DNA from: Xanthobacteraceae bacterium
GTDB taxonomy: Bacteria > Pseudomonadota > Alphaproteobacteria > Rhizobiales > Xanthobacteraceae
Length of the DNA: 44,699 bases
Assembly: GCA_030037895.1 (NCBI GenBank)
Contig: JASHPW010000040.1
Coordinates: 1-44,699 of the forward strand
Direction: 5' to 3'
Notes under the pieces: generated by a model
The model's input: the letters and a program-made list of their open reading frames with translations, nothing else
Database searches by the model: none
What the model was told of the DNA's origin: nothing
Part shown: in pieces, positions 36,506-44,699 of the stretch
Position numbering within the stretch: position 1 is the stretch's first letter
How the letters are laid out: every line of letters begins with the position of its first letter
Translations under genes and position numbers: made by a program

Positions 36506-38329
36506 TCAACCGGCCGTCACCTCTTCGGGCGAGATATATTCGGCCTGCGCGCGCTGCTCCACCGGCTTCGCTGCCTGCGTCAGGTTATAGGCGCTGTGGA
36601 CCAGCGCCATGTGCGAGAAGGCCTGGGGAAAGTTGCCGACGAGGCGCTTGGCCCGTGGATCATATTCTTCGCTGAGCAGGCCGACGTCGTTGCACAATCC
36701 GATGAGCCGCCGGAACAGCCGTTCGGCATCGGCAACACGGTCCTGCAGCGTGTAGACGTCGGCGAGCCAGAAGCTGCATGCCAGGAAGGCGCCTTCGCCG
36801 GCCGGCAGGCCGTCGGCACCATGCTCAGTATCGTAGCGCATCACGAAGCCGTCGCGGAGCAAGCGACGCTCGACCGCCGCCACGGTGCCTTTTACGCGCG
36901 GGTCGGAAACTGGCAAAAAGCCGACGCAAGGAATGAGCAGCAGGCTGGCGTCGAGCTGCTTCGAGCCATAGGACTGCACGAAACTGCCCAGCTCTTCATC
37001 AAAACCTTTCGCGCATACCTCGTCGCAAATCTCCTCTCGTATCTTGCGCCATTCGTCGAGCGGTCCTTCCAGCCCGAACGTTTCCGCGCTCTTGATCGCG
37101 CGGTCGAAGGCGACCCAGGCCATCACCTTGGAATGGGTGAAGTGCCGCGCCGCGCCGCGCACCTCCCAGATGCCCTGGTCGGGCTCGTTCCAGACATCCT
37201 TCAGATGATCGAGAAAGGCGAGCTGCGTCGCCCATCCCGATTCATTGGTCGACAGGCCGCTGCGGCGCGCCTGATGATGGACGTCCATGATCTCGCCAAA
37301 GACGTCGAGCTGGAGCTGGCTGTGGGCGGCGTTGCCGATGCGCACCGGCGCGGAATTTTCATAGCCGGGCAGCCACGGCGCGGTCCATTCGGTCAGCCGC
37401 CGCTCGCCGGCGATGCCGTACATGATCTGCAGTTGCGCGGGGCTGCCGGCGACCGCGCGCAACAGCCATTCGCGCCAAGCCTGCGCCTCCTCGTAATAGC
37501 CGGCGTGCATGGCGCCGAGCAGAACCAGCGTGGCGTCGCGCAGCCAGCAGAAACGGTAATCCCAGTTGCGCTCGCCGCCGAGTTGCTCCGGCAGCGAGGT
37601 GGTGGGAGCAGCGACCATGCCGCCGGTCGGCGCGTAAGTCAGCGCCTTGAGCGTGATCATGGAGCGCAAGACGGCTTGCGACCACGGTCCGGCGAGCCGG
37701 CATTTGGCCGACCAGTCGCGCCAGAACGTTTCCGTATCGGCCAACGCCCGCGTCGGGTCGAAGGACTCATCCAACGGCCGGTGCGACGGCAAATAGCTCA
37801 GAACAAAGGGGATCGTCTCGTCGCGATTGATGACGAACTCGCCGACCGTGGTCATATCTTCGCCGCGCAGATGCACGGGCGTATGCATGACCACCATGTC
37901 CGGCCCGGCGATCGCGCGCAGCGCGCCGTTCTCGAGCCGGCTCACCCAGGGCACGACGGCGCCATAGCCGAACCGCAAGATCAATTCGGTGCGCATCGCC
38001 ACCTTGCCGCGGGTGCCGACGACGAGACGCACGATGGTCGAATGGCTGCCGCGCAACGGCATGAAATCGACGAGCGTCGCCGCGCCCTCTTCCGTCTCGA
38101 AATGGGTCTCCAGCACCAGCGTGTTCGGCCGGTAGCGGCGCGTGATGCGGGCCGCCGCCTGCGGCGCGATCAGCCAACGGCCGTGCTCGCGCGTGCCCAA
38201 GAGCGCGGCGAAGCACGCCTCCGAATCAAAACGCGGGCAGCAAAACCAGTCGATCGAACCGTCGCGGCGGACGAGCGCGGCGGTCCGGCAATCGCCGATC
38301 ATCGCGTAATCTTCGATGTGCGCGGACAT
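36506..38329 (-). CDS. glycoside hydrolase family 15 protein (glucoamylase/trehalase-like)
   Basis: A 607-residue protein. The N-terminal beta domain begins MSAHIEDYAMIGDCRTAALV and RRDGSIDWFCCPRFDS; the (alpha/alpha)6 barrel holds LPEQLGGERNWDYRFCWLRD, EPDQGIWEVRG (likely catalytic acid Glu), HFTHSKVMAWVAFDRA and LLSEEYDPRAKRLVGNFPQA (second catalytic Glu region). GH15 members of this bacterial type cleave trehalose or alpha-glucosides. There is no signal peptide, so it is cytoplasmic. ATG 38329 lies 5 nt downstream of the glucose dehydrogenase gene, so the two form an operon; release of glucose from a glucoside followed by oxidation would be coherent. Confidence 0.92.
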   Translation of the reverse strand: MSAHIEDYAMIGDCRTAALVRRDGSIDWFCCPRFDSEACFAALLGTREHGRWLIAPQAAARITRRYRPNTLVLETHFETEEGAATLVDFMPLRGSHSTIVRLVVGTRGKVAMRTELILRFGYGAVVPWVSRLENGALRAIAGPDMVVMHTPVHLRGEDMTTVGEFVINRDETIPFVLSYLPSHRPLDESFDPTRALADTETFWRDWSAKCRLAGPWSQAVLRSMITLKALTYAPTGGMVAAPTTSLPEQLGGERNWDYRFCWLRDATLVLLGAMHAGYYEEAQAWREWLLRAVAGSPAQLQIMYGIAGERRLTEWTAPWLPGYENSAPVRIGNAAHSQLQLDVFGEIMDVHHQARRSGLSTNESGWATQLAFLDHLKDVWNEPDQGIWEVRGAARHFTHSKVMAWVAFDRAIKSAETFGLEGPLDEWRKIREEICDEVCAKGFDEELGSFVQSYGSKQLDASLLLIPCVGFLPVSDPRVKGTVAAVERRLLRDGFVMRYDTEHGADGLPAGEGAFLACSFWLADVYTLQDRVADAERLFRRLIGLCNDVGLLSEEYDPRAKRLVGNFPQAFSHMALVHSAYNLTQAAKPVEQRAQAEYISPEEVTAG

Positions 38330-38334
38330 GACGT

Positions 38335-39384
38335 TCAGGAAAAATCGACGATGACTTTGATGTCGTCCGGCTGCCGTTCGAGCGCTTTCGTCCACTGCGC
38401 GGCCGGCTCGCGCCGCGTGATCAGACGGTTGAGCCAGGCTTTGTCCGCGCGCTGCAGCGCCTCGCCGGCCATCTCGTAGTGACTGCGGTTGGCGTTGACG
38501 GTGCCGAACACGGTGTCGTTGTCGAGCACCATGGTGCGATTGAGCAGGCCGATGTCGAGGTCGAAGTCGTGGCCGGGCGCGGTGACGCCGACAAGGCAGA
38601 CGATGCCGCCGGGCGCCGTGTGGCCGAGCACGTCGCGGACCACACCCGGGGCGCCGGTGCACTCCATCAGGATATCGGGCTTGAAACCGGTGAGGTTTTC
38701 CAGCCCCTCGGCGTGGTAGATCGCGCCGAGCGCGCTGATGAGCCGGCGCTTCGTCAGGCTTTCATTGTGATCGAGCACGTGAACCTCGAGCCCGCGCTGG
38801 GCGCCCATGAGCACGGCAAGAAGGCCGACCGGACCGGCGCCCGTGACCAAGAGCGTCTTCGGCTGCCATGAGCGCGAACGGTGACCGATGCGCTCGGCGT
38901 GATCCCACGCCTTGGCAACGACGCTGGTCGGCTCGATGAGCACGCCGGCGATACCGAGCGACGGATCGACTTTGATGACGAAGTCATGCTCGATGCGGAA
39001 ATATTCGGCGCCGTAGCCGTGCCGCTCCTTGATGCCGCGCTCGGTATAGCGGCCGTTGCGGCACATGTCCCATTCGCCGACGGCGCAGGCAGGACAGGGA
39101 ACGGGATCGGGCCGACGGACGATGCCGACGACGAGATCGCCCGCTTTCACGCCGCCATCCGCCGGGGCCTCCTGCACAGTGCCCAGAGACTCATGGCCGA
39201 TGACCAGCCGCCGCTCCCCCGGCGGCGCCCAGCCGTAACGCCCGGCTACGATCTCACGGTCGGTGCCGCAAACGCCGAGCGCCAGCGTGCGCACCAACAC
39301 CGTCCCGTCGGAACGAGGCGGGTCGGCGACGTCCTCAAGTCGCCCTGAATGGGCGATGCCCGGCGCGACGGTCAGAGCACGCAT
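38335..39384 (-). CDS. zinc-dependent MDR dehydrogenase, glucose 1-dehydrogenase type
   Basis: A 349-residue medium-chain dehydrogenase. The zinc-site region is ALGVCGTDREIVAGRYG then RLVIGHESLGTV, structural Cys are in VPCPACAVGEWDMCRNGRY, the cofactor fold is LLVTGAGPVGLLAVLMGAQR, and the C-terminal part (NRTMVLDNDTVFGTVNANR then SHYEMAGEAL) matches the glucose dehydrogenase C-terminal family. It would oxidise glucose to gluconolactone with NAD(P). ATG 39384 is preceded by GGAAC at 5 nt; a GTG at 39411 adds 9 residues. It is first in the operon with the GH15 gene. Confidence 0.9.
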   Translation of the reverse strand: MRALTVAPGIAHSGRLEDVADPPRSDGTVLVRTLALGVCGTDREIVAGRYGWAPPGERRLVIGHESLGTVQEAPADGGVKAGDLVVGIVRRPDPVPCPACAVGEWDMCRNGRYTERGIKERHGYGAEYFRIEHDFVIKVDPSLGIAGVLIEPTSVVAKAWDHAERIGHRSRSWQPKTLLVTGAGPVGLLAVLMGAQRGLEVHVLDHNESLTKRRLISALGAIYHAEGLENLTGFKPDILMECTGAPGVVRDVLGHTAPGGIVCLVGVTAPGHDFDLDIGLLNRTMVLDNDTVFGTVNANRSHYEMAGEALQRADKAWLNRLITRREPAAQWTKALERQPDDIKVIVDFS

Positions 39385-39545
39385 CGCTTGTTCCGTGATT
39401 GTTCTGTTCACGCAATCGATCGTGGCGATAAGCGCCGGATTGCGGCGAAAGTTCCGGCGATGGAACCAAGCCGACTGTTCGGCCGTTCCGTTTGCCGCTC
39501 GTGCGCCGTCTTCCGGCGCGCGATCGCACTGGCGCGGAGGTCGAC

Positions 39546-39920
39546 ATGGAATCCATCGGACGCAGGCGCTGGGCCATCGCCGAGGGATACATTCCTTCGC
39601 AAAGCTCGTTTGCCGACCGCGCCCGAATCTCGCACGAGACCGCCTGCATTCTCAACGCCGGCGAGCGGGAGGCACACGTCGGCATCACTCTCTTCTTCGC
39701 CGATCGCGACCCGGTCGGCCCCTATCGGGTCACGGTTGCGCCGAGGCGCACGCTGCATTTGCGTTTCAACGATCTCAAAGAACCTGCCAGCGTTCCGCGG
39801 GACACCGACTTCTCTTCCGTATTCGAATCCGACGTTCCAATCATCGTGCAACATACGCGACTCGATTCACGACACGCCGAGATGAGCCTGATGTCGACCA
39901 CCGCCTACGCGGAAGCATGA
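39546..39920 (+). CDS. sensory rhodopsin transducer (ASRT) family protein
   Basis: A 124-residue soluble beta-rich protein. MESIGRRRWAIAEGYIPSQS, ETACILNAGEREAHVGITLF, FADRDPVGPYRVTVAPRRTL, HLRFNDL, SVFESDVPIIVQHTRLDSRH match the family of the Anabaena sensory rhodopsin transducer. Most members occur without a rhodopsin and are thought to bind sugars or small ligands or act in gene control; no rhodopsin is present here. ATG 39546 follows GGAGG. It is divergent from the glucose dehydrogenase operon and 182 nt ahead of otsA. Confidence 0.88.
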   Translation: MESIGRRRWAIAEGYIPSQSSFADRARISHETACILNAGEREAHVGITLFFADRDPVGPYRVTVAPRRTLHLRFNDLKEPASVPRDTDFSSVFESDVPIIVQHTRLDSRHAEMSLMSTTAYAEA

Positions 39921-39966
39921 TCCGGACTCGGCCCACGACCGGGCGCGGAGCGAAGAATCACGCCGC

Positions 39967-39991
39967 AAAAAACGTCGCGAAAAACGTCGCG
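39967..39991. repeat. 12-bp tandem duplication upstream of otsA
   Basis: AAAAACGTCGCG occurs twice head to tail and is followed by AAAATT. It is a small tandem repeat within the 182-nt gap before otsA and could affect local promoter spacing; no further role is visible. Confidence 0.5.
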
Positions 39992-40102
39992 AAAATTATC
40001 AACTAACGGAAAACGCGGGCATTTTCGAATCCCCGCGCGCCGCGTGAAGCGGAACCAAAGGCGGCCGCGCGGGTTGTCGGCAGGGAACCGGAGGAAAATC
40101 GC

Positions 40103-41557
40103 GTGACCGTTATCGTCGTTTCTAACCGGGTGGCCCGGGCAAAATCCGATGAGCCAGTCGCCGGTGGACTCGCGGCGGCGCTCATCCCCATGATCAAGGA
40201 CTCGGGCGCGATCTGGATCGGGTCGAGCGGCCAAGTCGGCGATGCCGCGCAAACGAAAGATTCCTTCGCCAAGATCGAGGCGCTCGGCACCGGCGCGCTG
40301 GTCACCGTTGACATGCCGGCGAAGCATTATCGCGGCTACTATGAGGGCTTCGCCAATTCCGCCCTGTGGCCGGCACTGCACTCGCGCGCCGATCTCATCC
40401 AGGTCATGGCCGATGATTATACGTCGTATCGCGAAATCAACGCCTTCATGGCCCGCGCGCTGTTGCGCTTCACCGGGCCGGAGGCGGTATTCTGGATTCA
40501 GGATTATCACTTCCTCACTTTGGGCGCGGAAATGCGCCAGCTGCAGATCGGCCGTCCGATCGGCTTCTTCCTGCACACGCCATGGGCCGATCGGCGCACC
40601 ATGAATGCGGTCCCGCATCATGCCGATCTGGTTCGGGCGATGCTGTCTTATGATCTCATCGGCTTCCAAACCGACGAGGATCGGCAGAATTTCGAGGACT
40701 ATCTTCAGTTCGAGCTCGGGCTCATGGTGGTCGACGGGACGGTCGCATCGGCGTCGGGAATGACCCATATCGCCACCTTCCCGATCGGCATCGATGTCGA
40801 TGAATTCACCGCGCGGGCGACCCGGGCGGCTACCCGCCCGGAAGTCTCCCGCCTGCGCGCCAGCCTGCAGGGCGCCAAGCTCGTTCTTGGCGTCGACCGT
40901 CTGGACTATTCGAAAGGCTTGGCCAACAGAATGCGCGCCTTCGACCGCATGCTCGACGTCGAGCCGCAATTGAAACGCGCCGTGTCGCTGTTGCAGGTCG
41001 CGGTTCCTTCGCGCGGCAACATCCGCGCCTACCGCGAGCTGAAGTCCGAACTCGCCGCCTTGGTGGGCGAGGTCAACGGCCGCCACGGCGAGGTCGATTG
41101 GATTCCCATTCGCTACCTCAACAAAGCTTTCTCGCAGCTCACGCTCGCCGGATTCTATCGCGTGGCGCATGTCGGGCTGGTCACGCCGCTGCACGACGGA
41201 ATGAATCTGGTCGCCAAGGAGTACGTGGCGGCGCAGAACCCGTTCGATCCGGGCGTGCTGGTGCTCTCCTCGTTTGCCGGCGCGGCAAAACAGCTTGACG
41301 CCGCGCTCCTGGTCAATCCTCACGACATCGACGGCATGGCACGGCAGATCGCGGCCGCGCTCGCCATGAGCCTCGATGAACGACGCGAGCGCTGGCACCG
41401 CATGGTGGGCAAGCTCAGGGCCTCCTCGGTGCGCAACTGGTTCTCCGAATTCCTGCGCACGCTTGCGAACGTGCGCCGCATGCCGTCGCGACTCGCGCCG
41501 CCGCGGCCGGCGACAGCTTCGGTCGTTGTCGACCTCGCCAGGGCGCAGCGACACTGA
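40103..41557 (+). CDS. otsA: trehalose-6-phosphate synthase OtsA (GT20)
   Basis: A 484-residue glycosyltransferase making trehalose-6-phosphate from UDP-glucose and glucose-6-phosphate. Recognisable segments: VIVVSNRVARAK, VAGGLAAALIPMI (sugar-phosphate site), FWIQDYHFLTLG, GFFLHTPWADRR, GIDVDEFTARA, LVLGVDRLDYSKGLANRM, VAVPSRGNIRAYREL and VGLVTPLHDGMNLVAKEY (nucleotide-sugar site). The GTG start follows GGAGGAAAA. No otsB phosphatase is in the window, so trehalose formation depends on a gene elsewhere. The adjacent GH15 and glucose dehydrogenase suggest a trehalose/glucose turnover cluster. Confidence 0.95.
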   Translation: MTVIVVSNRVARAKSDEPVAGGLAAALIPMIKDSGAIWIGSSGQVGDAAQTKDSFAKIEALGTGALVTVDMPAKHYRGYYEGFANSALWPALHSRADLIQVMADDYTSYREINAFMARALLRFTGPEAVFWIQDYHFLTLGAEMRQLQIGRPIGFFLHTPWADRRTMNAVPHHADLVRAMLSYDLIGFQTDEDRQNFEDYLQFELGLMVVDGTVASASGMTHIATFPIGIDVDEFTARATRAATRPEVSRLRASLQGAKLVLGVDRLDYSKGLANRMRAFDRMLDVEPQLKRAVSLLQVAVPSRGNIRAYRELKSELAALVGEVNGRHGEVDWIPIRYLNKAFSQLTLAGFYRVAHVGLVTPLHDGMNLVAKEYVAAQNPFDPGVLVLSSFAGAAKQLDAALLVNPHDIDGMARQIAAALAMSLDERRERWHRMVGKLRASSVRNWFSEFLRTLANVRRMPSRLAPPRPATASVVVDLARAQRH

Positions 41558-41581
41558 CCGGCGGCGGGGCAGCGGGACGGA

Positions 41582-43384
41582 TTACGCGCGGCGCGTTTCC
41601 GGTGTCTTGGCCTTCACCGAATGGATGACGTCCAGTCCGGCCTCCCGCGCCGCCTCCTGCAAGGCGCGGCGAATCTCGTCGCGTTTCTCGTGGATCGAAG
41701 CGATCGCCGGCCCGGCCGCGACCCCCAGCCCGACCAGCGCCGCTTCCGAGAGCTGGAGGCTCGCCTCGACGGTCTCGGGAACGGCATCGGTGGCGCCGAG
41801 ACGGTAAAGATGACGCGCGTGATCGGCGTCGCGCGCCCGTGCGATGATGAGAATGTCGGGCCTCAGCGCCCGCACATGCTCGACGACATCGTCGATGGGC
41901 TTATGAGTATGGATGGTGATGATCACCCCGGCTGCGGTGGCGAGGCCGCAGGCTTCGAGAAACTTCGAATCGGTGGCATCACCATAGTAGACCTCATGTC
42001 CGGCGCGACGGTCACGAGTGACGGCGGCGGGATCCAAATCGGCGGCGACAAAGGCGATGCCGTGCTCTTTGAGCAGCGCGCAAACGACCTTGCCGACGCG
42101 GCCGTAGCCGACGACGATGGCATGCTTCTGCGCGGCGGTCGGCCGGACGGTCAACCCGGAATCGACGGCTCGTGATGCCGTGAGCCGCGATGCCAGTCGC
42201 CGAGCGGCCAGGGAAAGCAGCGGCGTCAGCGCCATGGTGACCGACGTCACGGTAAGCGCGAAGCGCGCGAGAGCCGGGTCGATAAGGCCCGCGGCCGCCG
42301 CGATCCCTATACTGACAAAGGCGAATTCACCGCCCGGACCGAGCAGCAGACCGGTCTCGACGGCGACCGGCCACGACAGCCGGAACAGCTTGCCCAGGCC
42401 GATCAGCAGCAGCGATTTCACGGCGATCAGACTGGCGACGCCGCCGAACAGCCAAAGCGGCTCGCGCAAGAGCTCGCGGATGTCGATGTTCATTCCGACG
42501 GTAAAGAAGAAGACGCCGAGCAGCAGGCCCTTGAAAGGCGCCACGGTCGCTTCGACCGCTTTGCGATATTCGGTTTCCGCAAGCAGCAGCCCGGCGACAA
42601 AGGCGCCGAGCGCCATGGACAGGCCGGCCTGGTCGGCGACCACGCCGGCCGCCACGATGACGAACAGGACCGCCGCAATGAATACCTCGCTCGAGCGCGT
42701 CGTTGCCACCAGCCGAAACAGCGGCCGCAACAAGACGCGGCCGAAGACGACGATGATGGCGATTGCGACCGCAGCCTGCAGCAGCGCACTGGCCAGGATG
42801 GTCAGAACCGACCCGCCGGAACGCGCCGCCAGGATGGAGACGAACACCAGGATCGGGATAACGGCGAGGTCCTGAGCGAGCAGGATCGAGAAGCTTGCGC
42901 GTCCGACACTTGTCGTCAGGCGCTCCTGATTGGAGAGAAGCTCGAGCACGATGGCGGTCGACGAAAGCGACAGGCTCGCGCCCAGCACGATCGCCTGAGC
43001 GGGACTCTTGCCCACCGCCGCCGCAACGCCGGCGATCAAGGCGCCGGTGAGGAGAACCTGCGATCCACCGAGACCGACGACCAAGCGGCGCATCGTCGAT
43101 AGTCTGTCGAACGACAGCTCGAGGCCGATCAGGAACAAAAGAAAGACGACGCCGAGCTCGGCGATGCCGGCAACGTTCTGTGCGTCGCCGATCGTGAACC
43201 AGAACAACGCCGGGAACGCCTTGCTGAGCGAGCCGAGCCCGAGCGGGCCAAGAACGGCGCCGGCGCCGAGATAGCCGAGGACGGGACTCAATCCCCATCG
43301 ACGCACCAACGGCACCACGACGCCCGCGGTGCCGAGGACGACGAGGGCATCACTGTAAGCAGCCAGATGCGGAGTCGAGATCAC
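41582..43384 (-). CDS. monovalent cation:proton antiporter-2 (KefB/KefC-like) with TrkA-N domain
   Basis: A 600-residue membrane protein. About twelve hydrophobic segments (LGYLGAGAVLGPLGLG, LLFLIGLELSFDRL, ASLSLSSTAIVLELL, FSILLAQDLAVIPILVFVS, LLLGPGGEFAFVSIG) form the Na+/H+ exchanger fold with the family Asp pair region. At about residue 418 an RCK/TrkA-N domain begins: KHAIVVGYGRVGKVVCALLK with the NAD fold. Kef proteins export potassium in response to electrophiles. GTG 43384 follows GGAG; the open frame extends 31 codons without homology. The kefB/kefC letter cannot be decided. Convergent with otsA. Confidence 0.9.
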   Translation of the reverse strand: MISTPHLAAYSDALVVLGTAGVVVPLVRRWGLSPVLGYLGAGAVLGPLGLGSLSKAFPALFWFTIGDAQNVAGIAELGVVFLLFLIGLELSFDRLSTMRRLVVGLGGSQVLLTGALIAGVAAAVGKSPAQAIVLGASLSLSSTAIVLELLSNQERLTTSVGRASFSILLAQDLAVIPILVFVSILAARSGGSVLTILASALLQAAVAIAIIVVFGRVLLRPLFRLVATTRSSEVFIAAVLFVIVAAGVVADQAGLSMALGAFVAGLLLAETEYRKAVEATVAPFKGLLLGVFFFTVGMNIDIRELLREPLWLFGGVASLIAVKSLLLIGLGKLFRLSWPVAVETGLLLGPGGEFAFVSIGIAAAAGLIDPALARFALTVTSVTMALTPLLSLAARRLASRLTASRAVDSGLTVRPTAAQKHAIVVGYGRVGKVVCALLKEHGIAFVAADLDPAAVTRDRRAGHEVYYGDATDSKFLEACGLATAAGVIITIHTHKPIDDVVEHVRALRPDILIIARARDADHARHLYRLGATDAVPETVEASLQLSEAALVGLGVAAGPAIASIHEKRDEIRRALQEAAREAGLDVIHSVKAKTPETRRA

Positions 43385-43471
43385 GAAGCGCTCCGTGCGG
43401 CGGTTGCATTGTACGTATCGACCTGGAGCGGAGAACCTTGCAGACCATCGACAATCCATTCGGCATGAGAT

Positions 43472-43510
43472 TGTCACCCATGTCTTAGGTACGCTCTGTT
43501 ACCCATGTCT
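43472..43510. repeat. paired direct repeat, possible insertion-sequence end
   Basis: TGTCACCCATGTCT at 43472-43485 and TGTTACCCATGTCT at 43497-43510 are spaced 25 nt apart. I associate such TGT(C/T)ACCCATGTCT pairs with ends of IS481-like elements in alphaproteobacteria, but I cannot search, and no transposase or second end is visible. It lies 22 nt from the tRNA-Met 3' end. Confidence 0.4.
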
Positions 43511-43531
43511 CCGGGCCGGACAATCGCGTGG

Positions 43532-43608
43532 TGGTAGCGGAGGAGGGACTCGAACCCCCGACACACGGATTATGATTCCGCTGCTCTAACCAGCTGAGCT
43601 ACTCCGCC
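43532..43608 (-). tRNA. tRNA-Met (anticodon CAT)
   Basis: Read on the minus strand, the 77 nt begin GGCGGAGTAGCTCAGC and end CTCCGCTACCA. The acceptor stem GGCGGAG/CTCCGCT pairs with one G-U; the D arm is AGCTCAGCTGGTTAGAGCA; the anticodon arm is GCGGA-ATCATAA-TCCGT, giving CAT with A37; the T arm contains GGTTCGAGTCC. The CCA end is encoded. An elongator rather than initiator is likely, since the initiator's three G:C pairs below the anticodon loop are absent. Confidence 0.97.
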
Positions 43609-43795
43609 ATCCAATAGAATCAAATACTTAGTTAAGCCGCCCGGGATTCGTCCTGTTCGGCCGAAAGCCGAATGGCCGGCTCCGAGCCAGGGGGAAAGCA
43701 TTTATGGCAACGCGGTCGCCATTCCAAGCGGGAATCCCGGCAAACCGCCCCATCCGCGCGCGCCGAAGGCCGAACATCGCAATGCCCGGAACGCG

Positions 43796-43996
43796 TCACC
43801 GCATGGGTCCCGGTGGCGGCTGATAGCGCAATATCCTGGATACGTCCTGCAGCAAAGCCTCACGCCGGTTTGGCGGCAGCCGCCGCAACCGTTCGGTCAC
43901 GTGAAACTCGATCCTGCGCCAATCATCGCCAAACCGGGCCGCGGCCTCGCGGCAGAGGTCGTCGAGATTGAGGACGTGTCGTCGCGGCTGCGGCAA
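43796..43996 (-). CDS. small hypothetical protein
   Basis: Sixty-six residues: MPQPRRHVLNLDDLCREAAA, RFGDDWRRIEFHVTERLRRL, PPNRREALLQDVSRILRYQP. It has the amphipathic, charged composition of a real helical protein and no membrane segment. I do not recognise a family. It is flanked by the tRNA and divergent from the GNAT-family gene. Confidence 0.55.
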   Translation of the reverse strand: MPQPRRHVLNLDDLCREAAARFGDDWRRIEFHVTERLRRLPPNRREALLQDVSRILRYQPPPGPMR

Positions 43997-44118
43997 GTGG
44001 ACCTCGTGTTCAACATTCCTGAACAGCGGCTGTACAAATCGTCGGCTTCAAAAACTCATGCCGCTGTCTCACTCTGACACGCGTGCCGAGTGCTGCGTGC
44101 CGCGTGCAGGGGCTCACC

Positions 44119-44694
44119 ATGGAACGAGCGCCGTTCGATCGCAATCATAATCTGATTCGCACGGAGGTCGTCACCACGCAACAGCAGCTGCTGCACGCCT
44201 TTGCCATCCGCGCGATCTGCTTCATGGAGGAGCACGGCGTCAAGGCGCGGCAAACCTTCGATGGCAATGATTATCAGGCCACGCACTTTGTCGTCTATGA
44301 CGACGAGGAGCCGATCGGGACAGTGAGGGTGCGGTGGTTTAAGGATTTCGCCAAGTTCGAGCGCGCTTCGTTTCGCCCGGCGTGGCGAAATATCGAAGTG
44401 ATCAGGAATTGCGCCAATTTCGTCTTCGATCACGTCGCCCGCAAGGGATTCGACAAGGTGATCACGCACGCCACGCCGAAATACGCCCGTATCTGGCGCA
44501 CCATGCTCGGGTTCCAGACCATGGAGGGGAAGGGCTTCGTGCATTTTGCGGGCCACGACGAGCCCTACATCGAGTTGGTGAAGCAACTGTCGCTGCCGGG
44601 CAACGTCATATCGACGCGGACCGAGGCCGCCATCCTGTTCCGGACCGAAGGATACTGGGACGCTCCGTCCGAATTCGAATCGGCCGCGGCTTAA
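44119..44694 (+). CDS. GNAT-fold acyltransferase (N-acyl amino acid synthase / FeeM-like)
   Basis: A 191-residue protein with the GNAT core: LLHAFAIRAICFMEEHGVKA (first helix), ATHFVVYDDEEPIGTVRVRW (central strands), IEVIRNCANFVFDHVARKG (cofactor helix) and KVITHATPKYARIWRTMLGF (final strand). The family transfers an acyl group from CoA or ACP to an amine. FeeM-like and autoinducer-synthase-like members share this layout; the substrate is unknown. ATG 44119 is chosen over an in-frame start 12 codons upstream, as homologous residues begin there. It ends 5 nt before the window edge, so downstream partners cannot be seen. Confidence 0.85.
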   Translation: MERAPFDRNHNLIRTEVVTTQQQLLHAFAIRAICFMEEHGVKARQTFDGNDYQATHFVVYDDEEPIGTVRVRWFKDFAKFERASFRPAWRNIEVIRNCANFVFDHVARKGFDKVITHATPKYARIWRTMLGFQTMEGKGFVHFAGHDEPYIELVKQLSLPGNVISTRTEAAILFRTEGYWDAPSEFESAAA

Positions 44695-44699
44695 TTCAA

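Noticed and set aside
39905..41554. A 549-codon minus-strand ORF opposite otsA
   Set aside because: Antisense shadow; otsA has all family motifs and a good ribosome binding site.

Overview
The window is GC-rich DNA from an alphaproteobacterium, most likely a member of the Hyphomicrobiales (Rhizobiales) close to the Bradyrhizobiaceae/Xanthobacteraceae. The evidence is an MntR of the alphaproteobacterial DtxR type, many LIV-type (branched-chain amino acid family) ABC transporter genes, PobA, and palindromic intergenic repeats of a kind I associate with this order (14419-14515 and 26137-26239, with a remnant at 31548-31573). The species cannot be fixed from the sequence.

Left part (1-9434): the adaptation end of a CRISPR-Cas locus. 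A fused cas4-cas1 gene and cas2 are followed by a leader of about 215 nt and one very large array: 93 apparently identical 37-nt repeats, then two decayed repeats at the far end, 94 spacers in all. Leader, repeat handle and trailer decay all say the array reads rightward. Interference genes are not in the window and must lie to the left. A cas4-cas1 fusion fits subtypes I-G (formerly I-U) and V-B. The strong GC hairpin in the repeat and the lack of an anti-repeat in the leader favour I-G. One spacer is aberrant (48 nt) and begins with the exact reverse complement of the first ten repeat bases.

Middle part (9435-24564): mixed housekeeping and catabolic genes separated by gene debris. There is an hsp20 fragment, a VOC protein, cspA, an alpha/beta hydrolase lacking its nucleophile, a divergent mntH/mntR pair with two matching palindromic operators, glmM, an FMN-dependent lactate dehydrogenase, a decayed PIN-domain (vapC) toxin gene, pobA with a carboxymuconolactone decarboxylase-family gene, small PsiF-like and DUF937/YidB-like genes, a 60-codon FAH/cupin deletion chimera, an acyl-CoA synthetase, an SDR and a Crp/Fnr regulator.

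Transport part (24641-36142): two complete LIV-type ABC importers face each other, each with a fused LivM-LivG (permease-ATPase) protein, and between them sits an amidase. The layout suggests uptake and hydrolysis of amide-type or amino-acid-like compounds, but the substrates are unknown.

Right part (36506-44694): a glucose/trehalose-type cluster (GH15 glycosidase, MDR glucose dehydrogenase, otsA trehalose-6-phosphate synthase) containing a sensory-rhodopsin-transducer-family protein without a rhodopsin. A Kef-type antiporter, an elongator tRNA-Met(CAT) beside a possible insertion-sequence end, a small unknown protein and a GNAT-family protein follow.
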